From Clostridiales bacterium (GTDB lineage Bacteria > Bacillota > Clostridia > UBA1381): a stretch of DNA of 45,912 nt. The stretch lies in assembly GCA_029226065.1 (NCBI GenBank), contig JAQXXM010000002.1:1-45912 (forward strand), read 5' to 3'. The number at the start of each line of letters is the position of its first letter. Position 1 is the first letter of the stretch. Below the pieces are notes generated by a model, which worked only from the letters and a program-made list of their open reading frames with translations, was not told where the DNA came from and made no database searches. The translations under genes and the position numbers were made by a program. Positions 17,448-25,584 of the stretch are shown here, piece after piece.

Positions 17448-17476
17448 TTGACAAATTCCACCTTGTCTGTTATAAT
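17448..17476 (+). promoter_or_regulatory. Promoter of tRNA-Leu
   Basis: Perfect TTGACA, 17-nt spacer, perfect TATAAT, 35 bp before the mature tRNA end. Confidence 0.92.
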
Positions 17477-17511
17477 ACATACTGTCGCGTATGCAGCATA
17501 ATTTCATATAT

Positions 17512-17595
17512 GCGAGGGTGGCGGAATAGGCAGACGCGCACGTTTGAGGGGCGTGTGGTTAACCCGTGCCGGTTCAAGTCCGGTCCCTCGCACCA
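17512..17595 (+). tRNA. tRNA-Leu (anticodon GAG)
   Basis: 84 nt with encoded CCA. Acceptor GCGAGGG pairs with CCCTCGC; anticodon loop TTTGAGG gives GAG; a long variable arm (class II) and a TGG-type D loop; the T arm contains GGTTCAAGTCC. The fold identifies a leucine tRNA reading CUC/CUU. Confidence 0.97.
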
Positions 17596-17597
17596 CG

Positions 17598-17628
17598 TCG
17601 GAACGGACTTTGGTCCGTTCCGATTTTT
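17598..17628 (+). terminator. Terminator of tRNA-Leu
   Basis: TCGGAACGGAC-TTTG-GTCCGTTCCGA followed by TTTTTC; a perfect 11-bp stem. Confidence 0.93.
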
Positions 17629-17729
17629 CTTTACAGAAAATCAGTCACGCGCACCATACCATGTGTTTACATAATATGAAAAGGTTATGAGAACGCTCTT
17701 TTTGTCTGTTTTTCCAATACACTTTTTGT

Positions 17730-17765
17730 AATTTCCGCATTGTCATTGACAACGCGGAAATTTTT
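17730..17765 (+). terminator. Terminator-like hairpin before the HTH regulator
   Basis: AATTTCCGC-A-TTGTC, loop ATT, GACAA-C-GCGGAAATT, then TTT. The 100 bp upstream hold no recognisable gene, so it may be a remnant or a second terminator for tRNA-Leu. Confidence 0.55.
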
Positions 17766-17790
17766 ATGGCATTTTGCGATACTTTATGCT

Positions 17791-17823
17791 ATAATTTATA
17801 ATAGAAATTATAATTTATAATAG
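17791..17823 (+). promoter_or_regulatory. Direct repeat operator candidate of the HTH regulator
   Basis: Exact 14-nt repeat ATAATTTATAATAG at 17791-17804 and 17810-17823, overlapping a TATAAT at 17790-17795 and reaching the regulator's ribosome site. Possible autoregulatory site for a protein with two HTH domains (inference). Confidence 0.4.
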
Positions 17824-17845
17824 GTTGACTGAAAGGAGTGAAGGT

Positions 17846-19558
17846 ATGAGCTTTTCCGATGCGCTAAAACTGTATCTGAATAAAACAAAGTCTACTTCAA
17901 AAGAGCTGTCCGAAGCTTCAGGTATATCGGCTTCTTCCCTAAGCAGATACCGTTCAGGAAAGAGAATTCCTGATCAGGAACATATCGAAAAGCTGATTTG
18001 CGGATTTGTTCAGCTGGCAAGCGAGAATGCCCCGGAAATTGATGAACTAACCATCAGAAATGCTTTTTCAGAGTTTTCAGAGAGACCAAAACTTGACTAT
18101 AATGCCATAATTAAAAATCTCAATACTGCAATTGAAACATTGGATATCAATGTTTCAGGTCTTGCAAGAGCATTGAGTTTTGATTCATCATATCTGTCGA
18201 GAATTCGAACGGGTCAGCGTAAACCTGCCGATTTAGATAAGTTTATTATAGAAACAGCAGAGTATATCGCAAGAACAAAACCACCATCGGCAGTTGCAGA
18301 GCTTATCAGGCAATCTGCGGAGGAGCTTGTTCCGACAGATCGATGTGCATCAAAACTGTGCAGCTGGCTCAGCTCCAGAGTGATTAGTCAGCATGATTAT
18401 CTTGGGGAGTTTCTTTATCAGCTTGATGCGTTTAATATCGAAACGTATATGAGCAATAATCATTTCCCCGAGGCTGTCGAAACACGTAAGGCAGAGGCTT
18501 TATCTCTTCCGAAATACTATTACGGATTTGAGGAGATGAAAAAGGGCGAACTTGATTTTTTCAGAACAGTAGCCTCTTCCGAAGTCTGCGGTACTGTATG
18601 TATGTGCAACAGTATTCCCATCAAAGACTTGAACACGAATGCGGCATATCTGAGGGATTGGATGCAATCCATCGCTATGATGATTATAAAGGGTGCAGAT
18701 ATTCGTATGATTCATGATGTTGACCGACCATCCGACGAGATGCTGCTCGGGCTTATGAGCTGGATACCGCTTTATATGACAGGAAAGGTTACTTCTTTCT
18801 ATCTGTCCGACGCTTCAAACCGTGTCTATTGCCATACGGACTACGCATCGGATAATGTTGTACTCTATGGCGAATGTATCAGAGGTTATCATGATGAAGG
18901 GAAATACTGTCTGACTCAAGATGAAACTGATCTTGCCTATTACAAAAGGCGTGTGCATCGCCTGTTCTCAAAGGCAAAACCGTTGGTGAAAACGTACAGG
19001 ACAGAGGATCAGGAGTCGTTCTTTAGTTTTGAGGAGTCCGAAGCATTGTCAGGCGGAACACGATGCAATATGCTCTCATCACTGCCGATCTATACTATTC
19101 CGAAAAACGTTCTCGAAAGTATGCTTGAAAACAACTCCTTTGGAAAAAAAGACAAGACAGCTGTCAGAAATTATATGTCACGACAAAGGAACATGACAGA
19201 AAAAATTCTTGAAAACGGAACGATATGTGATGAGATTTACGCACTTAGTGAAGAAGAGTTTGCACAAGAACCTGTTTATTTATCTCTTTGCGGTATGTTC
19301 TCAGAGAAAGGACTGCGCTATACTTATTCAGACTATCTGCGGCATCTTGCGGCCACGTATCAATTTGCCCAAGACCATGCCGGATATAATCTGCATACAA
19401 ATGCTGTACATTCTTTCAGAAACATTCATATTCAGATCAATATGGGGAAATGGGTGGTCGTATCAAAGAACAATGTACCTTCTATTCATTTTGTTATAAA
19501 ACACCCCAAAATGATTCGTGCTTTTGAAGACTTCTGCAAACCGACAGCCGAAAAATAA
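17846..19558 (+). CDS. Regulator with two XRE-type HTH domains and a large unknown C-terminal region
   Basis: 570 residues from ATG 7 nt after GGAG. Two lambda-repressor-like HTH domains, each with a recognisable recognition turn: residues about 10-60 (TSKELSEASGISASSLSRYR, SGKRIP) and about 85-135 (VSGLARALSFDSSYLSRIRT, GQRKP). The remaining ~420 residues have no signal peptide or membrane segments and match no family I can name; mentions of FFRTVASSEVCGTVCM and HDVDRPSDEML suggest a folded sensor-like domain. It heads an accessory block beside tRNA-Leu; a decayed copy of its C-terminus lies at 20309. It probably regulates itself or the lipoprotein genes downstream (inference). Confidence 0.7.
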   Translation: MSFSDALKLYLNKTKSTSKELSEASGISASSLSRYRSGKRIPDQEHIEKLICGFVQLASENAPEIDELTIRNAFSEFSERPKLDYNAIIKNLNTAIETLDINVSGLARALSFDSSYLSRIRTGQRKPADLDKFIIETAEYIARTKPPSAVAELIRQSAEELVPTDRCASKLCSWLSSRVISQHDYLGEFLYQLDAFNIETYMSNNHFPEAVETRKAEALSLPKYYYGFEEMKKGELDFFRTVASSEVCGTVCMCNSIPIKDLNTNAAYLRDWMQSIAMMIIKGADIRMIHDVDRPSDEMLLGLMSWIPLYMTGKVTSFYLSDASNRVYCHTDYASDNVVLYGECIRGYHDEGKYCLTQDETDLAYYKRRVHRLFSKAKPLVKTYRTEDQESFFSFEESEALSGGTRCNMLSSLPIYTIPKNVLESMLENNSFGKKDKTAVRNYMSRQRNMTEKILENGTICDEIYALSEEEFAQEPVYLSLCGMFSEKGLRYTYSDYLRHLAATYQFAQDHAGYNLHTNAVHSFRNIHIQINMGKWVVVSKNNVPSIHFVIKHPKMIRAFEDFCKPTAEK

Positions 19559-19773
19559 ATGTGTTTTATTTTACAAAATATGAATATTTAGAAAAGGATG
19601 TGTAACCGATGAAACAATAGTATCAGCAATTATGGAAAAAGCTCTCCTTGCCGTGTGGGTGAGCCGACACAAAACAATTCGCACGGTCAATGCATACGGC
19701 AAAATGCCGAAAAAAATTTAATGTATATAGAATTAATATTTATATTCATTATGATTAGTGAGGATGAAAAAAC
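19559..19773. other. Intergenic stretch with no supportable gene
   Basis: About 215 bp. It contains a truncated ATGAAACAATAG start and, in frame after it, 29 codons from an ATG at 19632 (MEKALLAVWVSRHK...), with no ribosome site; possibly the remnant of a gene. GAGG, 10 nt before 19774, serves the lipoprotein. Confidence 0.4.
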
Positions 19774-20241
19774 ATGAAATTGAAAAAAAATATTATACTG
19801 ATATGCTGTGTTATCATTGCAGCTTTAGGAACAACACTGACAGGTTGCGGTAACAGCAACAGCGACAAGGATGCCGCAAACAACAATGTGAATGTCGAAA
19901 CCAAATCCGAAACGAAGGACGAACCAAAAACAGAAACAAAAGGCGATGATTTGTACATCGGAACATGGAAAGCATCAGTTATCGAATCTGATGGCGAAGT
20001 ATATGACTATGAAGAAAACATCGGAGTCTATGAGATTACTATTAATGCCGACTATACGGTTACAGGAAAAACAGATGATGAAACTCATGACGGCGGCACA
20101 TGGGAACTTACCGAAAACGGTCTGAAAATCACGGATCCCAACGGTATATCTGCTGAATTTATCTATAAGGACGGAGAACTGATATGGGATTTAGAAATGG
20201 GAGATGTAAAAGCAAAAACCCACTTTGTAAAGAAGCAGTAG
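19774..20241 (+). CDS. Small lipoprotein with a lipocalin-like domain
   Basis: 155 residues. Signal peptide with lipobox: CCVIIAALGTTLTGC, Cys near residue 26, so the mature protein is lipid-anchored outside the membrane. A Ser/Asp/Asn/Thr linker (about 27-60) leads to a beta domain with DLYIGTWKASVIESDG, YEITINADYTVTGK and GTWELTENGLKITD, the pattern of Firmicute lipocalin-like (DUF-type) lipoproteins. Preceded by GAGG 10 nt before the ATG. In the island behind the double-HTH regulator; the ligand is unknown. Confidence 0.8.
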   Translation: MKLKKNIILICCVIIAALGTTLTGCGNSNSDKDAANNNVNVETKSETKDEPKTETKGDDLYIGTWKASVIESDGEVYDYEENIGVYEITINADYTVTGKTDDETHDGGTWELTENGLKITDPNGISAEFIYKDGELIWDLEMGDVKAKTHFVKKQ

Positions 20242-20308
20242 TTTGCTAAACAGCAAGAGATGTGAACATTAACCCAAAGTCCTATTTTGCCATTGGTGAA
20301 AAAAATAA

Positions 20309-20401
20309 TCTCTTTGCGGTATGTTCTCAGAAAAAAGACTGAAATATACATATCAGAAATATCTGCAGCATCTTACAGTAATGAAGTAATTTGCTGAAGA
20401 T
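20309..20401 (+). pseudogene. Remnant of the C-terminal part of a second copy of the HTH regulator
   Basis: The frame at 20309 reads SLCGMFSEKRLKYTYQKYLQ followed by HLTVMK, a stop and FAED. This aligns with SLCGMFSEKGLRYTYSDYLR of the regulator at 17846 (about 19289-19380). No N-terminal part or start is present; a stop interrupts it. It shows that a paralogous regulator once lay between the lipoprotein and the DUF3592 gene. Confidence 0.8.
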
Positions 20402-20437
20402 TAATATAATTTGAATAAAGAAAGAAGAGTGATTTTT

Positions 20438-20845
20438 ATGAAAGTCATTTCCTTTTTATTTACCATCGGATTTATCTTATTAGGAGCAGGCGCGCTTATA
20501 TCAGGTATTAAAAAATACAAGCAATGCAAGGGTAAAACCTTCGGCAAAATAACCGGCATACATGAATCTGAGGATAGAGACAAAGATGGCTACCTCACCC
20601 GCTATTATTCGCCGGAATTTGAATATAAGGTTGACGGACATACCTATCACGGTATTGGAGATACCTCTTACGAACACTACAAAAAAATTAAAATCGATGG
20701 TAATATCAAAGTCTTTTATAACCCCGAAAATCCAGAAGAACATTACACCAAAGGTGGCGGAATAAGTGTGGCGTTTTTTGGAGCTTTTCTACTAATATTA
20801 GGTTTATGTGGTGCGTTTGCGTTTATCGATTCATTAATATCATAA
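20438..20845 (+). CDS. DUF3592-type membrane protein
   Basis: 135 residues from ATG 8 nt after AGAAGAG; a TTG at 20411 is a longer alternative. One N-terminal membrane helix (ISFLFTIGFILLGAGALISG), an exposed beta domain (SPEFEYKVDGHTYHGIGDTS, KVFYNPENPEEHYTKGG) and a C-terminal helix (VAFFGAFLLILGLCGAFAF). The FEYxVDGxxY...V.YNPxNP pattern is typical of DUF3592. Function is unknown. A degraded relative follows at once. Confidence 0.8.
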   Translation: MKVISFLFTIGFILLGAGALISGIKKYKQCKGKTFGKITGIHESEDRDKDGYLTRYYSPEFEYKVDGHTYHGIGDTSYEHYKKIKIDGNIKVFYNPENPEEHYTKGGGISVAFFGAFLLILGLCGAFAFIDSLIS

Positions 20846-20849
20846 CGCT

Positions 20850-21242
20850 ATGTGTGACGTATTCTTTTTCGCTGTCGGTATGATGTTTAATGGTATCGGT
20901 ATCCTTTTGCTTACGGCAAAAATCCGGACTTATATACGCTGCACCGTGCCGATAAATGCGACAGTTATAGAGCTAAAAAAAAGAATATACATATTTCCGT
21001 GGCATAAAGCATACCCATTATCGCCCGATTGTGGGTTATGTCGTTGACGGCAAAAAATATACAGAAAAGCCATATTTCAGAACTTATCGAAAAATGAAAT
21101 ATCCGATTAATTCAGAATTAAAATTTGTTATAACCCTAATAATCCTGAAAAAATGCGATTTGTCGGGCATCTGTTTCCTTTGCCTATAGGATTGGTGTTT
21201 CTTTTTATCGGTACTGTTTTAGTTGGGTGCTGTTTCCTTTAA
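20850..21242 (+). pseudogene. Frameshifted DUF3592 paralog
   Basis: Frame 1 from ATG 20850 gives a membrane helix (VFFFAVGMMFNGIGILLLTA). The domain then continues in another frame as HTHYRPIVGYVVDGKKYTEK (around 21010-21070) and in a third as YNPNNPEKMRFVGHLFPLPI, ending in a membrane helix and TAA at 21240-21242. Two shifts (near 21005-21015 and near 21125) break the gene. The remains match the order helix, VDGxxY, YNPxNP, helix of the intact neighbour, so this is a decayed tandem copy. Confidence 0.8.
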
Positions 21243-21254
21243 GCCCAACTAAAA
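21217..21254. repeat. Inverted repeat at the end of the DUF3592 pseudogene
   Basis: TTTTAGTTGGG (21217-21227) and CCCAACTAAAA (21244-21254), perfect 11-bp arms with a 16-nt loop. No extra T-run beyond the arms on the plus strand, so terminator activity is uncertain. Confidence 0.5.
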
Positions 21255-21315
21255 CGATTTATATTGTATCAACTTGCCCGCAAAGGTGTTGGAAAGAAAC
21301 AAGGAGGAATTACTT

Positions 21316-24162
21316 ATGAAAGAAAAAACAAAACCTACAAGGCTATTGAGCATCCTGCTCGCCCTTGCGATGGTAGTAGGTATGCTACCCACCGCGGCGC
21401 TGGCAGAATCTGGCTCGGCAACAGAGCCAAGTGTGTCTGCCTATGCCACGAAGGAGCAGATGATGGATGAAACATTTGCCCCGGATGCAGATGGTAATGC
21501 CATAAACATCGGAAAGATCAAACTTGCTAAAAATGACCAGGGCTCCACACTGGAATGGTACATCTTAGGAAAGGATGACGATGTAGCAGGAGATAATACC
21601 GTTATCTTTGCCGCAAATCGGATGATGTATGCGTATTTCAGAGCAGACGGAAGTAGCGGATCATACAATTACGAAGCAGGAACAGGCTATGGTGAAGAAG
21701 CGGGCAGTATAGATGTTTATGCAAACCACTACGGAAGGAGTGACATGCGTCAGACACTGAAGGATGTGCTTTCGGATCGAAATTACTTTACCGAAGCCGA
21801 GCAGGATATATTGAATCCTACCACAGTAACAACGTTTGACCAGAAAAACTGTGTAAATTATACGACCACAGACAAGCTGTATTTATTAGATGGAGAAGGA
21901 ACTGGAGACAGTTCAAAACTGTTGGCAGGAACAGATAACAGTAAAGTAATACACTGGGATTATTACTGGGATTATTACTGGGATTCTTATTACTACAGGC
22001 AATTCTATCTTCGCCGTGCTGAGTCTGGCGAACGCTGGCAGCGTCTGGTATGGGGATATGAGCTTGTTAAAAATTCCGCTCCTGTCGCCGGCACCATGTC
22101 GGTTACTGAGGAGGCGTATTTTCAGAACATTCTGCCTGCTTCCAACCTGAATTTGTCATCTGTACTTTTCGCATCTGCTGCGCAAGCATCGTCGGGGACG
22201 ATTCCGTCAGGAACGGCAATGACCTTACGACTGGATGGAACAGATAAGGGTATTGGTACAGCATTCTATTACCCCGAAACAGGTGCGATTAAGGCAACCA
22301 AGGGAAGTACATCAAAAAATGTTTCACTTATTGTACAGGGCAATGACGGAACAAATGACTGGTGTTACAGTAAAAGCGTTGATACAACAGTGACGGTAAC
22401 AGCCTCCGATATCAAGACAGCACTTGGTTTATCAGAAGATGTAGAATTATCCAAATGTAAAATCTGGATGGAAATCAAAGATGCAGATAAAATGATTTAT
22501 GCGGTAAGTGCAATTGGGGCAGAAACTACCGATGTTTCAAATGTAGAAATCACAGATATTGATGCTCCGGTATCAAATACTACATTGGACACCACGGCAG
22601 CCTGTGCAACCACCGGTGTAAGCACTACCACACCAACGGTTACATGGACACCAAGTGATGCCAATGCACAATATGGTACAATCTACACTGCAAGTGTTAG
22701 GCTTTCTGCAGGTGAAGGCTACAAATTTGCGGATTTCTTAGACAGCGTTACCGTAAACGGAAATCCTGCAACAAGCGCTGATCAAAATGATGACGGCACA
22801 CTTACCGTAACGTATACTTTCCCCGCAACCGACAAGCACAGCATTGAAATCACTGTCGATACCGATGTTCGTGATGGCGAGGCTGCAACGAATCCTACAA
22901 TCAATTCGGGATACAAATTTGAATTCTGTTTCTTCATCGAGGATACAGATAAAGATGGCGTTTTCGTTAACGACACAGGAACATCACTTATCTGGGACGA
23001 TAAAACATTCGTCGTTGACAAAACTCTTGTGGAAGCATTTGCCGAACAGTCAGGAGGACGCTTCACTTATGAAAGTCTTATGGCTGCATTAAAAGATGAA
23101 TTTGATCTTGACGAGCTAAAGACAGAATTTACCGGCGGATATGATTATAGTGTTCTCGCATATATTGCTCATAGCGACGGTGCAGAGTTTGCCTATAATA
23201 ATACAACAGACAGACTCGCTACCAACGCAATTGTAAAAATAAATGGCACAGATAAAACCGCTGACTGTCTGACATACACCGATTATATCGTCATCATGCC
23301 GGGCACCTGTGTCTTTACTGCAAGCATTGCTACCACCAACACTGGAAGTGGTGGTGGCTCCAGCACACCTACCTACAAGGTGGAAAGCGACGTTTCCGAG
23401 GATACTGACGGAAGCATCAGTTTCTCCAAGAGCAGTGCAAAGAAGGGCGATACTGTGACAATCACCGTCACCCCCGACCGATACTACAAGGTAGACAGCG
23501 TGACCGTAAAGGACAAAAACGCCAAGGAAATCGCCGTGACTGATAACGGAGACGGCACATTTACTTTCAAGATGCCTGCCAGCAAGGTATCCGTGGAGCC
23601 TGTATTCTCCTGGGATAACCCATTTACGGATATGGCTGAAAATGCTTTCTACGCACCTGCCGTGAAATGGGCACTGATAAACGACATCACCAACGGCACT
23701 GACGACGGCACAACCTTCAGTCCCGATGCCGACTGCACACGTGGTGAGATTGTCACATTCCTATGGAAGTCTTACGGCTGTCCCGAACCCGTAGGTATGA
23801 GCAGTTTCACCGATGTTTCCGATGATGCATACTACGCCAAGGCAGTGGCTTGGGCGGTTGAGAAGGGCATAACCAGTGGCACAGGTGATGGCAAGTTCAG
23901 TCCTGATGCGGTCTGCACACGTGGTCAGATTGTCACACTCATCTACCGCAGTGAGCAGGCTCAGGGTGGCGGTATGCAGGGCGAGTGGATGTTCCAAAAT
24001 CCTTTCGCCGATGTAAGTCTTGAGGACTACTACGGCGAGGCTGTCATGTGGGCGGTGGTCAACAGCGTCACCAGCGGCACGAGTGACACCACCTTCAGTC
24101 CCAACGATAACTGTACACGTGGTCAGATTGTAACATTCCTGTACCGATTCTTTGTGAAGTAA
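21316..24162 (+). CDS. Large secreted S-layer-homology protein
   Basis: 948 residues from ATG 8 nt after GGAGG. Signal peptide (LLSILLALAMVVGMLPTAALA). Residues about 30-290 resemble DUF6273 (IKLAKNDQGSTLEWYILGKD, YLRRAESGERW). A linker (TNTGSGGGSSTP) and a bacterial-repeat domain (RYYKVDSVTVKDKNAKEI) lead to three SLH repeats at the C-terminus (FTDMAENAFYAPAVKWALIN, FTDVSDDAYYAKAVAWAVEK, FADVSLEDYYGEAVMWAVVN), each ending CTRGxIVTxL. These bind secondary cell-wall polymer, so the protein should coat the surface. The SLH part is visibly richer in G and C than its surroundings, in keeping with transfer or recombination among SLH genes. A WDYYWDYYWDSYYY repeat occurs near residue 215. Confidence 0.88.
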   Translation: MKEKTKPTRLLSILLALAMVVGMLPTAALAESGSATEPSVSAYATKEQMMDETFAPDADGNAINIGKIKLAKNDQGSTLEWYILGKDDDVAGDNTVIFAANRMMYAYFRADGSSGSYNYEAGTGYGEEAGSIDVYANHYGRSDMRQTLKDVLSDRNYFTEAEQDILNPTTVTTFDQKNCVNYTTTDKLYLLDGEGTGDSSKLLAGTDNSKVIHWDYYWDYYWDSYYYRQFYLRRAESGERWQRLVWGYELVKNSAPVAGTMSVTEEAYFQNILPASNLNLSSVLFASAAQASSGTIPSGTAMTLRLDGTDKGIGTAFYYPETGAIKATKGSTSKNVSLIVQGNDGTNDWCYSKSVDTTVTVTASDIKTALGLSEDVELSKCKIWMEIKDADKMIYAVSAIGAETTDVSNVEITDIDAPVSNTTLDTTAACATTGVSTTTPTVTWTPSDANAQYGTIYTASVRLSAGEGYKFADFLDSVTVNGNPATSADQNDDGTLTVTYTFPATDKHSIEITVDTDVRDGEAATNPTINSGYKFEFCFFIEDTDKDGVFVNDTGTSLIWDDKTFVVDKTLVEAFAEQSGGRFTYESLMAALKDEFDLDELKTEFTGGYDYSVLAYIAHSDGAEFAYNNTTDRLATNAIVKINGTDKTADCLTYTDYIVIMPGTCVFTASIATTNTGSGGGSSTPTYKVESDVSEDTDGSISFSKSSAKKGDTVTITVTPDRYYKVDSVTVKDKNAKEIAVTDNGDGTFTFKMPASKVSVEPVFSWDNPFTDMAENAFYAPAVKWALINDITNGTDDGTTFSPDADCTRGEIVTFLWKSYGCPEPVGMSSFTDVSDDAYYAKAVAWAVEKGITSGTGDGKFSPDAVCTRGQIVTLIYRSEQAQGGGMQGEWMFQNPFADVSLEDYYGEAVMWAVVNSVTSGTSDTTFSPNDNCTRGQIVTFLYRFFVK

Positions 24163-24419
24163 GCGAGCATAAAAAGAAATACTTGCAAAACAAAGAGGTT
24201 AAACTATATAAGCAAAGTGCTTATAAAATAAGAGGTGTCGATAGAAAATAAAAACTCTATAGGTGCATTTCATTTTCTTTAAGCATCGTGATTTTTATTA
24301 AAACTATAAAAAACCCAAATAGCGAAAAGGAATCTCAAAATGGGATTCCTTTTCTAAATATTTTGTTAAATCTAATAGAAGAACGCTCTGCACTAAAGGC
24401 AATAGCCCTTTTATATTTT
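24163..24419. other. Intergenic region between convergent genes
   Basis: 257 bp; apart from the terminator at 24325-24353 no gene or motif is seen. Confidence 0.6.
24325..24353. terminator. Bidirectional terminator
   Basis: AAAAGGAATC, 9-nt loop, GATTCCTTTT: a perfect 10-bp stem with A and T runs on both sides, between the convergent SLH and QueD-like genes. Confidence 0.8.
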
Positions 24420-24986
24420 TTACGCTTTTTTATAACCGCATTTAGGACATACGCCGTTTTCATTCAATGCAATACCGCACAAAGGACAACGCTCCGTATG
24501 TAAGTTCGGCTCAAATTCCTCTGAAGCCGCATTAACACCGCTTGTAAATGTCAACTTCACTATGTTAAGCTTATCCTTTAACAAATCATAAACAATCTTA
24601 ATCATACCCTCAACAGTCATTGTTTCTTTTGTAACAACCAGGCGGCAGTCGGGATATGCCGTTGCTAATTCCGTTTTGAAAGCAGGGCCTTTCATAACGT
24701 TATTGGGTGTACCGTTTTTAATTCCCTGTTTCTCATACACATCTAAAACTGCCGGCAAAAGCGGATCATCCTCACGAAGAATTAAAGCATGATCAAAATT
24801 TTTCAAAACCGACCACGCTGTCTTTTGAATTTCGTTGCACGGGAAAACCATATTAACTCCGTCGTTTACAGAATCCTCTACTTCTATAGTAAGTACACCT
24901 GTATGACCGTGCAGATACTGCGCTTCTCCTCTAAACCCATAAAATCTATGGGCATACTGTAAATCCAGTGTCGTAATACTTCTCAT
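24420..24986 (-). CDS. queD: 6-carboxytetrahydropterin synthase-like protein with C-terminal zinc ribbon
   Basis: 188 residues, longer than the usual ~120-140 for QueD. Zinc-binding His residues lie in DLQYAHRFYGFRG and LHGHTGVLTIEVED; KETMTVEGMIKIVYD follows. The last ~25 residues add a zinc ribbon, CPLCGIALNENGVCPKCGYK, with two CxxC pairs. The T-fold family converts dihydroneopterin triphosphate to 6-carboxytetrahydropterin (queuosine route) or to pyruvoyl-tetrahydropterin. The catalytic Cys of true QueD is not evident, and no queC/queE genes adjoin, so the exact reaction is open. GGAGAGAG lies before the ATG. Confidence 0.8.
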   Translation of the reverse strand: MRSITTLDLQYAHRFYGFRGEAQYLHGHTGVLTIEVEDSVNDGVNMVFPCNEIQKTAWSVLKNFDHALILREDDPLLPAVLDVYEKQGIKNGTPNNVMKGPAFKTELATAYPDCRLVVTKETMTVEGMIKIVYDLLKDKLNIVKLTFTSGVNAASEEFEPNLHTERCPLCGIALNENGVCPKCGYKKA

Positions 24987-25122
24987 TGTTCTCTCTCCTT
25001 ATATATTTTATATTTACGGGTTTTATGCGCCCGCATACGCCCTTGTTATTATTTGACAATGAAATATTCAGATTGATATTTATCATACATATTTCATCGT
25101 CCGCCAAAAAACGTTTTGGCAA

Positions 25123-25515
25123 TCACTGAATGTTTTTTTCTTGTTCAAGTTTTTTTCTACAATCAGGACACACATAAAATACTTTTAAATCGTAAAACAG
25201 AAAACCTGTGCCGAATTGCTCTTTTAATGTTTCCGTCAAATCATTAAATTGTCTGTCTGTCAATTTCCCGCAGTTTTGGCATACTATATGATCGTGCTTA
25301 ACAATTTTATCATATCGGTCAGGCATACCCTCCACCGAAATTTTGTTTATCAGCCCATCTTTATACAACTTATTCAGATTATTATAAACAGTTGCCAAAA
25401 CCACACTCGGGAATTCAGCTTTTAGTATCTGATATATTTGCTCAACAGTAAGATGCGATAACGATTGATTAACAATGTCATATATACGTTTTTCGTACTT
25501 TGTCATTTTCCTCAT
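25123..25515 (-). CDS. perR: Fur-family regulator, PerR-like
   Basis: 130 residues (127 if the second ATG, 3 nt after GAGG, is used). Winged helix with LTVEQIYQILKAEFPSVVLA and TVYNNLNKLYKDGLI; metal-binding region KHDHIVCQNCGKLTD and a second CxxC in FYVCPDCRKKL for structural zinc. A PerR-type box (TTAGAATTATTCTAA) lies between its own -10 and the start codon, so peroxide-responsive autoregulation is likely. Fur or Zur are the alternatives; the box favours PerR. Confidence 0.9.
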   Translation of the reverse strand: MRKMTKYEKRIYDIVNQSLSHLTVEQIYQILKAEFPSVVLATVYNNLNKLYKDGLINKISVEGMPDRYDKIVKHDHIVCQNCGKLTDRQFNDLTETLKEQFGTGFLFYDLKVFYVCPDCRKKLEQEKNIQ

Positions 25516-25522
25516 TCCAATA

Positions 25523-25537
25523 TTAGAATTATTCTAA
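25523..25537. promoter_or_regulatory. PerR box
   Basis: TTAGAATTATTCTAA, a perfect 7-1-7 palindrome fitting the PerR consensus TTAnAATnATTnTAA, just downstream of the -10 of the Fur-family gene. Confidence 0.8.
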
Positions 25538-25541
25538 ACAT

Positions 25542-25570
25542 ATTATAACATTTCTAATTTTTGATGTCAA
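25542..25570 (-). promoter_or_regulatory. Promoter of the PerR-like gene
   Basis: Perfect TTGACA, 17 nt, TATAAT on the minus strand. Confidence 0.88.
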
Positions 25571-25584
25571 TATAAATATTGCAC

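Noticed and set aside
19632-19721. 29-codon frame MEKALLAVWVSRHK...
   Set aside because: No ribosome site or homology recognised; possibly debris of a lost gene, not supported as a CDS.
17596-24200. Prophage or integrative element at tRNA-Leu
   Set aside because: No integrase, recombinase, phage gene or repeat of the tRNA 3' end was found; only an accessory region is claimed.
24987-25122. Possible preQ1 riboswitch before the QueD-like gene
   Set aside because: The GGGCGTATGCGGGCGCAT stretch does not fit the preQ1-I or preQ1-II patterns I know.
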